A DNA stretch of 9,806 bases from Flavobacteriaceae bacterium (GCA_023700885.1 JAMPYA010000069.1:1-9806), one strand, 5' to 3'. Counted from the stretch's first letter, positions 1-7,271 are shown. The notes: generated by a model from the letters alone, not told the origin. Made by a program: numbers and translations.

Positions 1-720
1 AAACATCATCTAAATTCAATTTCAGATTTATTAGTGCTTCAGGAAGAATTAGCAGAGAACATAAAAATAGTTGAAAATGCTTCAGAAGTAATTAAAGAAA
101 AAGAATTAGAAATTAAAAAAGTAGAGGTACAATTAAACCAATTAGCTGCAGAAATTCATCAGAAAAGATTAAAAGTAATACCAGATTTAACATCACAGTT
201 AGAGTATATTCTAAAACAACTTGGAATGCCAAATGCTCAATTTAAAATTGTTTTAAACCTAATAGATGCTTTTTCTAGCAATGGAAAAGATGAGATAGAA
301 TGGTTGTTTTCTGCTAATAAAGGATCTAATTTAGGAGCATTAAAGAAAGTTGCTTCTGGTGGTGAAATGTCAAGAATAATGTTAGCAATCAAATCAGTCC
401 TATCAAATTACAGTAATTTACCTACTATAATATTTGATGAAATAGATACTGGAATTTCAGGTGAAGTGGCCAATAAAATGGCAGAAATAATGCAAGAAAT
501 GGCAACAAATATGCAAGTTATAACCATTACTCATTTACCACAAATAGCTGCAAAAGGTAATCATCATTTAAAAGTATATAAGAATGATGAAATGGATATT
601 ACCAAAACTCAAATTAGAAAATTGTCAAAAGTTGAAAGAATAAAAGAACTAGCAGAAATGTTAGGAGGAAAATCAATATCAGCCTCAGCTATTGAACACG
701 CAAAAGAGCTCTTAAATTAA
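1..720 (+). CDS. recN: DNA repair protein RecN, C-terminal part (5' end outside window)
   Basis: This is the last 239 codons of RecN, the SMC-like ATPase that acts at DNA double-strand breaks in recombinational repair. The reading frame is open from base 1, so the GTG at 34 is an internal valine codon and not a start. Fragment residues 1 to about 60 are charged and helical and fit the end of the central coiled coil. The C-terminal ATPase lobe follows: the ABC signature SGGEMS at fragment residues 119-124, Walker B IIFDE at 143-147 followed by DTGISG, and the switch histidine in THLPQIAA at 178. Whole RecN proteins are about 550 residues, so rather more than half, including the Walker A motif, lies upstream of the window. 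The gene ends in TAA, with 75 bases before fabI. A promoter element in that gap suggests fabI is transcribed separately. The family is certain from the signature, Walker B and H-loop block. Confidence 0.96.
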   Translation, partial: KHHLNSISDLLVLQEELAENIKIVENASEVIKEKELEIKKVEVQLNQLAAEIHQKRLKVIPDLTSQLEYILKQLGMPNAQFKIVLNLIDAFSSNGKDEIEWLFSANKGSNLGALKKVASGGEMSRIMLAIKSVLSNYSNLPTIIFDEIDTGISGEVANKMAEIMQEMATNMQVITITHLPQIAAKGNHHLKVYKNDEMDITKTQIRKLSKVERIKELAEMLGGKSISASAIEHAKELLN

Positions 721-723
721 AAG

Positions 724-753
724 TTTCAATTTTAAAATATTCGATTAACTTTG
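724..753 (+). promoter_or_regulatory. Probable Bacteroidota-type promoter of fabI
   Basis: TAACTTTG at 746-753 is a full match to the -7 consensus TAnnTTTG used by the Bacteroidota primary sigma factor. TTTC at 724-727 matches three of the four bases of the -33 TTTG element, with an 18-base spacer. Transcription would start near 758, giving a leader of about 38 bases before the fabI ATG. The assignment rests on sequence match and position only. Confidence 0.6.
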
Positions 754-795
754 CGACTTTAAAAGACCAATAAATTCAACAAATAAAATATAATT

Positions 796-1608
796 ATGTA
801 CAATTTACTCAAAGGGAAAAGAGGTATTATTTTTGGTGCTTTAGATCAGAATTCAATTGCTTGGAAAGTAGCAGAACGTGCCCATGAAGAAGGTGCAATA
901 TTTGTTTTAACAAATGCTCCGGTTGCGATGCGATTTGGTGAAATTAACGCTTTGGCAGAAAAAACTGGCTCTGAAATTATTCCGGCTGATGCAACCTCAA
1001 TGGAAGATTTAGAAAATTTAGTTACTAAATCTGTGGAGATTTTAGGTGGTAAATTAGATTTTGTTTTACATTCTATTGGAATGTCTATAAATGTTAGAAA
1101 AGGAAATCATTATACCAATCAAAATTATGATTATACGCATAAAGGGTTTGATGTTTCTGCTTTATCATTTCATAAAGTGATGAACGTTTTATATAAAAAT
1201 CAAGCTATGAATGAGTGGGGAAGTATCGTAGCGCTTTCTTATATGGCCGCACAAAGAGTGTTTCCAGATTATAATGATATGGCAGATAATAAAGCTTATT
1301 TAGAGTCTATTGCTCGTAGTTTTGGGTATTTCTTTGGGCGTGATTTTAAAGTGCGTGTTAATACAATTTCACAATCTCCCACTCCCACTACAGCTGGTTC
1401 AGGTGTTAAAGGATTTCAAGATTTCTTGTCATTTGCAGAAAAAATGTCGCCACTAGGAAATGCTACAGCTTTAGAATGTGCAGATTATACTATTTCTATG
1501 TTCTCAGATTTAACAAGAAAAGTAACACTACAAAATCTTTTACATGATGGTGGATTCTCTAATATGGGAATTAGTGATGCTATAGTAAATGATTATTTAA
1601 GAGATTAA
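796..1608 (+). CDS. fabI: Enoyl-[acyl-carrier-protein] reductase FabI
   Basis: FabI carries out the last reduction of each fatty-acid elongation round, reducing trans-2-enoyl-ACP to acyl-ACP with NAD(P)H in the cytoplasm. At 270 residues it has the usual length for a single-domain short-chain dehydrogenase/reductase. The cofactor-binding N-terminus reads GIIFGALDQNSIAW (residues 10-23), the FabI version of the Rossmann glycine motif. HSIGM at 92-96 corresponds to the HSIGF segment of E. coli FabI. The catalytic pair has the FabI spacing, Tyr159-(X6)-Lys166, with the additional family tyrosine at 149 (LSYM). The segment after Lys166 reads ISQSPTPTTAGSG (191-203), where E. coli has a SAGPIRT-type sequence; I believe this is the usual form in Bacteroidota. 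The ATG at 796 places the glycine motif at the expected distance. There is no Shine-Dalgarno sequence, as is normal for the phylum. A promoter element lies upstream and an intrinsic terminator downstream, so it is probably a single-gene unit. Confidence 0.97.
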   Translation: MYNLLKGKRGIIFGALDQNSIAWKVAERAHEEGAIFVLTNAPVAMRFGEINALAEKTGSEIIPADATSMEDLENLVTKSVEILGGKLDFVLHSIGMSINVRKGNHYTNQNYDYTHKGFDVSALSFHKVMNVLYKNQAMNEWGSIVALSYMAAQRVFPDYNDMADNKAYLESIARSFGYFFGRDFKVRVNTISQSPTPTTAGSGVKGFQDFLSFAEKMSPLGNATALECADYTISMFSDLTRKVTLQNLLHDGGFSNMGISDAIVNDYLRD

Positions 1609-1644
1609 ATCTATAGATTTAGATAATATTTATAAATGAAACAT

Positions 1645-1669
1645 AAAGCTTCCATTGGGAGCTTTTTTT
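1645..1669 (+). terminator. Intrinsic terminator after fabI
   Basis: AAAGCTTCC at 1645-1653 pairs with GGGAGCTTT at 1657-1665 (nine pairs, one of them G-T) around a three-base ATT loop. The T run continues to 1669. It begins 36 bases after the fabI stop codon and points in the direction of fabI transcription, so it should end that transcript and insulate the following glycosyltransferase. Confidence 0.88.
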
Positions 1670-1671
1670 AT

Positions 1672-1679
1672 TAAATTTG
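1672..1679 (+). promoter_or_regulatory. Possible -7 promoter element for the glycosyltransferase
   Basis: TAAATTTG matches the Bacteroidota -7 consensus TAnnTTTG and lies directly after the fabI terminator, where a new promoter would be needed. No TTTG element is found at the usual 17-23 base distance upstream; the nearest TTG (1655-1657) is only 14 bases away and lies in the terminator hairpin. A start near 1684 would leave a leader of only about 10-17 bases. In such AT-rich DNA a chance match is possible. Confidence 0.35.
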
Positions 1680-1694
1680 AATCGATAAAAATAG

Positions 1695-2675
1695 TTGATT
1701 TTGGAGTTACATTTTTCAATCATCGTTCCAGTATATAATCGTCCGCAAGAAATTGATGAACTTTTAATGAGTTTATCTTTACAATCTTTTAAAGATGATT
1801 TTGAGATTATAATTGTTGAAGATGGCTCTAATGAAAAATGTGACTATATAATTAAGAAGTATGAAAACCAGCTGAACTTAAAATATTTCTTTAAAGAAAA
1901 TAGTGGGGCAGGAGCTAGTAGAAATTATGGAATGGAACACGCTTCTGGAAATTATTTTATCATTTTAGATTCTGATGTTCTATTGCCAATTCATTATTTG
2001 AATAAAGTTTGCAAAACCTTAACCCTTAACTATACAGATGCTTTTGGAGGTCCAGATGCTGCTCATGAATCATTTACTACGATTCAAAAAGCCATAAATT
2101 ATAGTATGACATCTTTGTTAACAACTGGCGGAATTAGAGGTAAAAAGAATGCTGTTGGTAAATTTCAACCAAGAAGTTTTAATATGGGAATTTCTAAAAT
2201 TGCGTTTGAGGCAACAAAAGGTTATTCTAAAATGAAATATGGTGAGGATATCGATTTATCACTTAGACTTATAAATTTAGGATTTAAGACTCAACTCATA
2301 GAAAAAGCTTTTGTTTTTCATAAAAGACGATCGACTTTTAAACAATTTTTAAGTCAAACCTATAATTTTGGCACCGCAAGACCCATTTTAAATAAAAAAT
2401 ATCCAGCAACGGCAAAAATTACGTATTGGTTTCCATCCCTTTTTATGATGGGAATAATTTTTTCAATTATAGGATTATTTTTAGGTTATTGGCAGTTATG
2501 GCTGATGTATAAAATCTATTTTATAGTATTATTTTTAGACGCTTCAATCCAAAATAAAAGTGTTAAAGTAGGTTTTGTAAGTACTATTACCACTTTGATA
2601 CAATTTTTAGGATACGGAACGGGTTTTTTAAGAAGTTATGCCAATGTTTATTTCAAAGATACTAATAGACTTTAA
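1695..2675 (+). CDS. Family 2 glycosyltransferase with C-terminal membrane segments
   Basis: This is a probable inverting glycosyltransferase of the GT2 (GT-A fold) family, which transfers a sugar from a nucleotide-sugar donor to a glycan, lipid or protein acceptor. The acceptor and donor cannot be read from the sequence. The N-terminal donor-binding half has FSIIVPVYNRP (residues 7-17), VEDGS (41-45), the SGAGASRNYG segment (70-79) and the metal-binding DSD motif at 92-94. YGEDIDLSLRL (182-192) carries the acidic pair typical of the catalytic-base region. Residues from about 243 to 312 form two or three hydrophobic segments, so the protein is likely anchored in the inner membrane with its catalytic domain in the cytoplasm. 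An in-frame TAG at 1692 limits the start. The first ATG lies past the first strand of the fold, so the start must be the TTG at 1695 or the one at 1701, the latter giving an N-terminus of MELHFSII. It stands alone between fabI and the convergent hemG, so context gives no polysaccharide pathway. Confidence 0.85.
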   Translation: MILELHFSIIVPVYNRPQEIDELLMSLSLQSFKDDFEIIIVEDGSNEKCDYIIKKYENQLNLKYFFKENSGAGASRNYGMEHASGNYFIILDSDVLLPIHYLNKVCKTLTLNYTDAFGGPDAAHESFTTIQKAINYSMTSLLTTGGIRGKKNAVGKFQPRSFNMGISKIAFEATKGYSKMKYGEDIDLSLRLINLGFKTQLIEKAFVFHKRRSTFKQFLSQTYNFGTARPILNKKYPATAKITYWFPSLFMMGIIFSIIGLFLGYWQLWLMYKIYFIVLFLDASIQNKSVKVGFVSTITTLIQFLGYGTGFLRSYANVYFKDTNRL

Positions 2676-2797
2676 GTATTTTTACAGTGGTATAATATTA
2701 AATCGACGGCAATCTAAAGGAAAAAGAAAATGCGATAAATTGTTGGTTGTTAAAATAATAGTCTTTTATCTATATTCTTTCGTCTGCTTAATAAAAA

Positions 2798-3325
2798 CTA
2801 TAATTCACTTATTTTTTTACCAAAAGCTTTTACTCTATTCCAATCGGTAAACTCGTAGGTTTGGGTTTTATCAGTTGGCCCTTTAGTCATTCTCATAATT
2901 AATTGAATCATAAATCGATCAAAAAAACCGTATTTAGGATATTCAATTTTTCCGGCAAAAACATCTAATAACTTTGGTTTCCATGTAATTTGACTCAAAA
3001 ACTTTTGTAAATATGGATTGGTCTCTGCGGTGTTTTTCTCTGGTTTTCTAGCAACAACATTCACTGAAAAAAATGCATTTTTCTTTTGATCTAGTATTTC
3101 TTTATTTTTCTTAATAAATTTAAAAACAGATTTGTCGTGGTAACCGTAACGAATGGAAGCACCAATTACAACCTTATCAAAAGGAGTGATATCAAAATCG
3201 GGTTGAGCTATTAATGACACAATAGTTATTTCATTTTTAGCAGTGTCAATTTTATTTTTTATAGCTTCACAAATTTCAGTGGTATGTCCATCTGTAGTGT
3301 GATATAACAATACAATTTTTTCCAT
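2798..3325 (-). CDS. hemG: Flavodoxin-type protoporphyrinogen IX dehydrogenase (menaquinone-dependent)
   Basis: HemG oxidises protoporphyrinogen IX to protoporphyrin IX, the penultimate step of haem synthesis, passing electrons to the quinone pool at the inner face of the cytoplasmic membrane. The 175 residues are close to the 181 of E. coli HemG. The FMN phosphate loop is HTTDGHT (9-15), and VVIGASIRYG (52-61), SVNVVARKPEKNT (87-99) and the segment YPKYGFFDRFMIQLIMRM (129-146) closely resemble the E. coli enzyme. The last of these is the extra loop that separates HemG from ordinary flavodoxins. FTDW (159-162) near the end also matches. The ATG at 3325 begins directly at the flavodoxin strand MEKIVLLYHTTDG. 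It lies downstream of yidC on the same strand, but a strong terminator and a separate promoter element suggest its own transcript. Many databases would call it only a flavodoxin-domain protein; the diagnostic loop supports the more specific name. Confidence 0.88.
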   Translation of the reverse strand: MEKIVLLYHTTDGHTTEICEAIKNKIDTAKNEITIVSLIAQPDFDITPFDKVVIGASIRYGYHDKSVFKFIKKNKEILDQKKNAFFSVNVVARKPEKNTAETNPYLQKFLSQITWKPKLLDVFAGKIEYPKYGFFDRFMIQLIMRMTKGPTDKTQTYEFTDWNRVKAFGKKISEL

Positions 3326-3375
3326 TTTTTAAATTTTAAGAATGATTTGTTTCAATATATTCTAAATTGATGTTT

Positions 3376-3383
3376 CAAAGCTA
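3376..3383 (-). promoter_or_regulatory. Probable -7 promoter element of hemG
   Basis: Read on the minus strand, this is TAGCTTTG, a full match to TAnnTTTG, 50 bases before the hemG ATG and downstream of the yidC terminator. Transcription would begin near 3370. I see no clear -33 TTTG at the usual distance, so the call rests on the -7 match and on the need for a promoter after the terminator. Confidence 0.5.
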
Positions 3384-3436
3384 CAAATCTCTTTTAATTT
3401 ATAGGTTGATTTAAATCAGTTTATTAAAATCAATGT

Positions 3437-3466
3437 AAAAAAAAATCCTGATGTTACTCAGGATTT
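3437..3466 (-). terminator. Intrinsic terminator of yidC
   Basis: On the minus strand, AAATCCTGA and TCAGGATTT form a perfect nine-pair stem around a six-base loop (arms at 3458-3466 and 3443-3451), followed by a run of nine T residues that includes the last three bases of the stem. It begins 14 bases after the yidC stop codon. It separates yidC from hemG, which lies on the same strand. Confidence 0.92.
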
Positions 3467-3480
3467 AAATTAAAAATTAT

Positions 3481-5388
3481 TTATTTCTTTTTAGGGTTTT
3501 TCTTTTCTTGTTGTTCTTGGGCTTGTTTCATGGCTTCACCCAATTTTTGACGGAATTTACTCACCTTTTGTGGTTTCTTTTTGTTTTCCTGAATTTGAGC
3601 GTGAATTTTTTCTTCATCTATTATAAAATGTTTGATAACTAACATTATCCCAATAGTTAATAAGTTAGAAACAAAATAGTATAAACTCAATCCGCTTCCG
3701 TACATATTAAAGAAAAACAACATCATTAAAGGAGAAATATACATCATGATTTTCATCATTTGTTGCATATCTGGCATGCCTTCTTGTGTTGGTTGTTGCA
3801 TTCCCATTTGTTGACTTTGGCTCATTTTCATATAAAAGAAAATAGCTACTGATGCTAAAATTGGAAATAAACTCACGTGATCTCCGTAAAATGGAATATA
3901 AAATGGTAATTTAAAAACACTATCATAAGATGATAAGTCATCAGCCCATAAAAATCCTTCCTGACGTAATGCAATCATTGCAGGGAAAAATTGAAATAAT
4001 GCAAAGAAAATAGGCATTTGTAATAATGCAGGCATACAGCCAGACATCGGATTTACACCTGCTTTGTTATATATCTGCATCATTTCTTGTTGACGTTTCA
4101 TGGCATTTTCTTTACCTGGAAGTCTAGAATTTAACTCTTCCATTTCAGGTTTCAATACCTTCATTTTAGCACTTGATAGATATGATTTGTAAACTAAAGG
4201 AGACATAAAAATACGAACTACAATAGTCATTAAAATAATAACCCAACCAAAATTTGAAATAATTCCGCTTAAAAAATTAAATACTGGGAAAAACAACCAT
4301 TTATTGAGCCAACCAAAAATACCCCAACCTAAATTAATAACATCAGCTAGGTTTTTATCTTCATAGCTCGTTAAAATATCATAATCTGAAGGGCCATAAT
4401 ACCAATTCATAGCGTAATTCATTTCGCCATTTTTGATTTCTAACGGAATTGAGGTGCTATATTGTTTTGTAAAAAGTGTATCAACTTGGTCATCTTTTAC
4501 CAAATTTACTACCCCTAATTTGGCATTTTTAAAAGGAGTTTCTGTTATTAAGATAGATGAAAAAAATTGTTGTTTGTAGGCAATCCAATTTACATTATTG
4601 ATGGTTTCTTCATCATCACTCATCGAGTTTATTTTGTCAAACTCAGTTCCGTCATGTAACCAACGTAAAGTTGAATATTGATTTTCGTATTTTACACTTT
4701 TTTCCTGACTGATACTTTTTAAATCCCAAGTTAATTTTACATCTTGAGCTGTATTAATCATATCATTAATTCCAACCGATTTTATGGCAAAATCTACCAT
4801 ATAATCAGCATCTTTCATTTCATATCGATATTCAATAAACTTATCTTCAGAAATTTTTAATTTCATCGATAAAATTTGAGAATCGTTATTTTTTGTAAAA
4901 GTTGGTTCAAAAAATAAATCTTTAGAATTTAGAACTCTATTGTCTGCAGTAGTAAAATTTAAATTAAACAATGCATTGTTATCTTTTATAAGATATAAAG
5001 GAAGTGAATCATGAGCTCTAAACTTTTTAAGTTGCGCTTCTACAATTTGCCCACCTTTATTGGCAATTGTTAATTTTACCAAGTCATTTTCTAAAACAGT
5101 AGTTTCTTCTTTGGCACTTGGCAAAGTTGAAGCATAAGAAAAAGCACCTAATTTACTTTGATATTTAGCAATAGCAGTAGAATCTGTAGGTAATATTGCA
5201 GAATTTTTTTCTGCTGTTTCAGTTAAATTATTTTTCTTTTCAGGAGTTGCGGTGTCTTTAACTACCTGTTCTTGATTGTTTTGTAGGGTTTCTGGAGTTG
5301 GTTGGTTCATGTAAAAATACCAAACCATAATTAATCCTAATAAAATAAATCCTATTAATGAATTGAGGTCAAATTTTTTTTCTTCCAT
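3481..5388 (-). CDS. yidC: Membrane protein insertase YidC
   Basis: YidC inserts and folds inner-membrane proteins, alone or with the Sec translocon. The 635-residue protein has the Gram-negative layout. A first membrane helix at about residues 11-28 is followed by a low-complexity, Gln/Thr/Lys-rich linker (30-75) and the large periplasmic beta domain (about 95-335). The conserved insertase core starts near 350. FGWVIILMTIVVRIFMSPL (380-398) carries the conserved groove arginine, Arg392. The cytoplasmic loop 401-445 is charged and helical, and NPMSGCMPALLQMPIFFAL (446-464) is a family signature. Membrane helices follow near 505-522, 547-563 and 566-588; SGLSLYYFVSN (565-575) is conserved. The loop at 521-546 is unusually rich in Met and Gln. 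The tail from 591 is about 45 residues long and strongly basic, ending in KKNPKKK, which could contact the ribosome. It follows pyrG by 86 bases and has its own -7-like element and a strong terminator. Confidence 0.97.
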   Translation of the reverse strand: MEEKKFDLNSLIGFILLGLIMVWYFYMNQPTPETLQNNQEQVVKDTATPEKKNNLTETAEKNSAILPTDSTAIAKYQSKLGAFSYASTLPSAKEETTVLENDLVKLTIANKGGQIVEAQLKKFRAHDSLPLYLIKDNNALFNLNFTTADNRVLNSKDLFFEPTFTKNNDSQILSMKLKISEDKFIEYRYEMKDADYMVDFAIKSVGINDMINTAQDVKLTWDLKSISQEKSVKYENQYSTLRWLHDGTEFDKINSMSDDEETINNVNWIAYKQQFFSSILITETPFKNAKLGVVNLVKDDQVDTLFTKQYSTSIPLEIKNGEMNYAMNWYYGPSDYDILTSYEDKNLADVINLGWGIFGWLNKWLFFPVFNFLSGIISNFGWVIILMTIVVRIFMSPLVYKSYLSSAKMKVLKPEMEELNSRLPGKENAMKRQQEMMQIYNKAGVNPMSGCMPALLQMPIFFALFQFFPAMIALRQEGFLWADDLSSYDSVFKLPFYIPFYGDHVSLFPILASVAIFFYMKMSQSQQMGMQQPTQEGMPDMQQMMKIMMYISPLMMLFFFNMYGSGLSLYYFVSNLLTIGIMLVIKHFIIDEEKIHAQIQENKKKPQKVSKFRQKLGEAMKQAQEQQEKKNPKKK

Positions 5389-5431
5389 TTTATATTATAT
5401 TTTTTACTCAGTATTGAGTTTTAAAATCGTG

Positions 5432-5439
5432 CAAATTTA
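5432..5439 (-). promoter_or_regulatory. Possible -7 promoter element of yidC
   Basis: On the minus strand this is TAAATTTG, a full TAnnTTTG match inside the 86-base gap between pyrG and yidC, 43 bases before the yidC ATG. No TTTG is seen at the -33 position. I find no convincing terminator after pyrG, so yidC may also be read through from the pyrG promoter. Confidence 0.45.
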
Positions 5440-5474
5440 ATCAATCTATTTTTATTGGATAGATACATGAAACT

Positions 5475-7094
5475 TTATTCATGATTTAGTTGATATTTTA
5501 ACGCAGCTTTCACAAAATCTACAAATAAAGGATGTGGATTTAAAACAGTACTTTTATATTCTGGATGATACTGAACGCCTACAAACCAGGGATGAGAAGG
5601 GATTTCAATAATTTCTACCAAATTAGTCTCTGGATTTACACCTGTTGCAATCATTCCGGCATCGGTAATTTGCTCTAAGTAATCATTGTTAAATTCATAT
5701 CTATGTCTATGACGCTCGCTAATAATTTCAGTTTGATATGCCTGATATGATTTAGAATCTTTTTTAAGTAGACATTTCCAAGCTCCTAAACGCATAGTTC
5801 CACCTTTATCAGTAATCTCTTTCTGACTTTCCATTAAATCGATAACGGGATGCTTAGTCGACGCATCCATTTCTGTTGAAAAAGCATCTTTTAATCCAAC
5901 AACATTTCTGGCAAATTCAATAACGGCCATTTGCATTCCAAGACAAATACCTAAAAAAGGGATTTTATTTTCTCGCGCATATTGTATGGCTGATATTTTC
6001 CCTTCAATTCCGCGTTCACCAAAACCTGGAGCAACTAAAATTCCGTTTAATCCTTTTAATTTTTGTTGGATATTTTTGGTTGTAAATGATTCAGAATGAA
6101 TCCATTTAATAATTACTTTAATGTCATTTTTAGTTCCTGCATGAATAAAAGCTTCTACAATTGATTTATAAGCATCTTGTAATTCAACATATTTTCCAAT
6201 TAAACCAATTTCAACAGTATTTTTAGGGTTATTTAGTTTATTTAAAAAGATATTCCATTCATTCAAAGTTGGTTGTACTTCTGTAGAAAGTTGTAATTTT
6301 TCTAAAACTACTTTATCCAATCCTTCTTTTAACATTAAATTGGGTACTTCATAAATCGTTTTAGCATCAATAGACTCTATTACATCTTCCTTTTGAACAT
6401 TACAAAACAGCGCTAATTTTTCTTTAATAGAATCATTTAGAGGATATTCAGTTCTGCAAACCAATATATTCGGACTTAATCCGCTTTCCATTAATAACTT
6501 AACAGAGTGTTGTGTGGGTTTTGTTTTTAATTCCTTTGCAGCGGCCAAGTATGGAATTAAAGTTAAATGAATTACTATAATATTAGAGGCGCCAAGTTCC
6601 CATTTTAATTGTCTTACAGCTTCTATATAGGGTAAAGATTCTATATCGCCAACAGTTCCGCCAATTTCGGTAATAACAATATCATATTCTCCGGTATTTC
6701 CTAAAATCTTTATTCTGTCTTTTATTTCATTGGTAATATGTGGAATTACTTGTACGGTTTTGCCTAAAAATTCGCCACGACGTTCTTTTTCAATTACAGA
6801 TTGATATATTTTACCAGTTGTAACATTATTAGCCTGAGATGTTTTAATGTTTAAAAATCTTTCATAATGCCCTAAATCTAAATCAGTTTCAGCGCCATCT
6901 TCGGTAACAAAACACTCGCCATGTTCGTATGGATTCAATGTTCCAGGATCAATATTGATGTAAGGGTCTAATTTTTGGATAGTTACACTGTAACCTCTTT
7001 CTTGTAGTAGTTTTGCTAAAGATGCGGCAATAATTCCTTTTCCTAATGAAGAACTAACTCCGCCAGTAACAAAAATATATTTGGTTTTTTTCAT
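5475..7094 (-). CDS. pyrG: CTP synthase (glutamine-hydrolysing)
   Basis: PyrG converts UTP to CTP using ATP and ammonia released from glutamine, the last step of de novo pyrimidine nucleotide synthesis. From the chosen start the protein has 539 residues, normal for the family. The N-terminal amidoligase domain opens with YIFVTGGVSSSLGKG (6-20), which contains the ATP-binding loop. The segments YEHGECFVTEDGAETDLDLG (56-75) and EIGGTVGDIES (143-153) form the nucleotide and metal site. The C-terminal class I glutamine amidotransferase domain starts near 295. It has an oxyanion-region glycine segment APGFGERG (355-362), the nucleophile Cys384 in GICLGMQ, and the His510/Glu512 pair in YHPE; SERHRHRYEF (459-468) is also conserved. 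A longer frame could begin at an ATG at 7124. It would add ten residues not expected in the family, and it lies upstream of the predicted transcription start, so the ATG at 7094 is preferred. yidC follows on the same strand; rpmH diverges upstream. Confidence 0.97.
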   Translation of the reverse strand: MKKTKYIFVTGGVSSSLGKGIIAASLAKLLQERGYSVTIQKLDPYINIDPGTLNPYEHGECFVTEDGAETDLDLGHYERFLNIKTSQANNVTTGKIYQSVIEKERRGEFLGKTVQVIPHITNEIKDRIKILGNTGEYDIVITEIGGTVGDIESLPYIEAVRQLKWELGASNIIVIHLTLIPYLAAAKELKTKPTQHSVKLLMESGLSPNILVCRTEYPLNDSIKEKLALFCNVQKEDVIESIDAKTIYEVPNLMLKEGLDKVVLEKLQLSTEVQPTLNEWNIFLNKLNNPKNTVEIGLIGKYVELQDAYKSIVEAFIHAGTKNDIKVIIKWIHSESFTTKNIQQKLKGLNGILVAPGFGERGIEGKISAIQYARENKIPFLGICLGMQMAVIEFARNVVGLKDAFSTEMDASTKHPVIDLMESQKEITDKGGTMRLGAWKCLLKKDSKSYQAYQTEIISERHRHRYEFNNDYLEQITDAGMIATGVNPETNLVEIIEIPSHPWFVGVQYHPEYKSTVLNPHPLFVDFVKAALKYQLNHE

Positions 7095-7109
7095 GTTGCT
7101 AGGTTTTGC

Positions 7110-7141
7110 CAAAAGTACAAACATTTAAGTAAGTTGACAAA
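7110..7141 (-). promoter_or_regulatory. Strong Bacteroidota-type promoter of pyrG
   Basis: On the minus strand, TTTG (7138-7141) is followed after 20 bases by TACTTTTG (7110-7117), matching both elements of the Bacteroidota consensus at a normal spacing. Transcription should begin around 7103-7106, only about 8-12 bases before the ATG at 7094. The alternative ATG at 7124 lies between the two promoter elements and so would not be in the mRNA, which decides the pyrG start. Confidence 0.78.
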
Positions 7142-7271
7142 CTAAATATAAAAAGTAGAATTACATTTTAAAGGTCTTAAAACTTTTTCTTTTAATGTTT
7201 TGATCGATAATTATGTAGAAATGAAATGATTATAAAAAGAGCTAATTAAAAATAATTTTTTGCTTAATCTA

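Noticed and set aside
34..36. GTG at 34 as a start codon for the first gene
   Set aside because: The frame is open to base 1 and the protein is clearly the C-terminal portion of RecN, so the GTG is internal.
2638..2850. Plus-strand frame of 70 codons overlapping the glycosyltransferase end and the hemG end
   Set aside because: It overlaps two real genes, has low-complexity AT-rich content, resembles no family and has no promoter. The 122-base convergent gap it spans shows no clear terminator or other feature.
5406..5419. Inverted repeat ACTCA-GTAT-TGAGT upstream of yidC
   Set aside because: A five-pair stem with no T run on the minus strand is not a terminator. It lies in the likely yidC leader, but the support is too weak for a regulatory call.
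5444..5464. Inverted repeat ATCTAT...ATAGAT just after pyrG
   Set aside because: Six A/T-rich pairs with a nine-base loop and no adjacent T tract on the pyrG strand; expected by chance in such AT-rich DNA.
7095..7124. Ten-codon N-terminal extension of pyrG from the ATG at 7124
   Set aside because: It lies within the predicted promoter and upstream of the predicted transcription start, and CTP synthases normally begin at the MKKTKYIFVTGG position.
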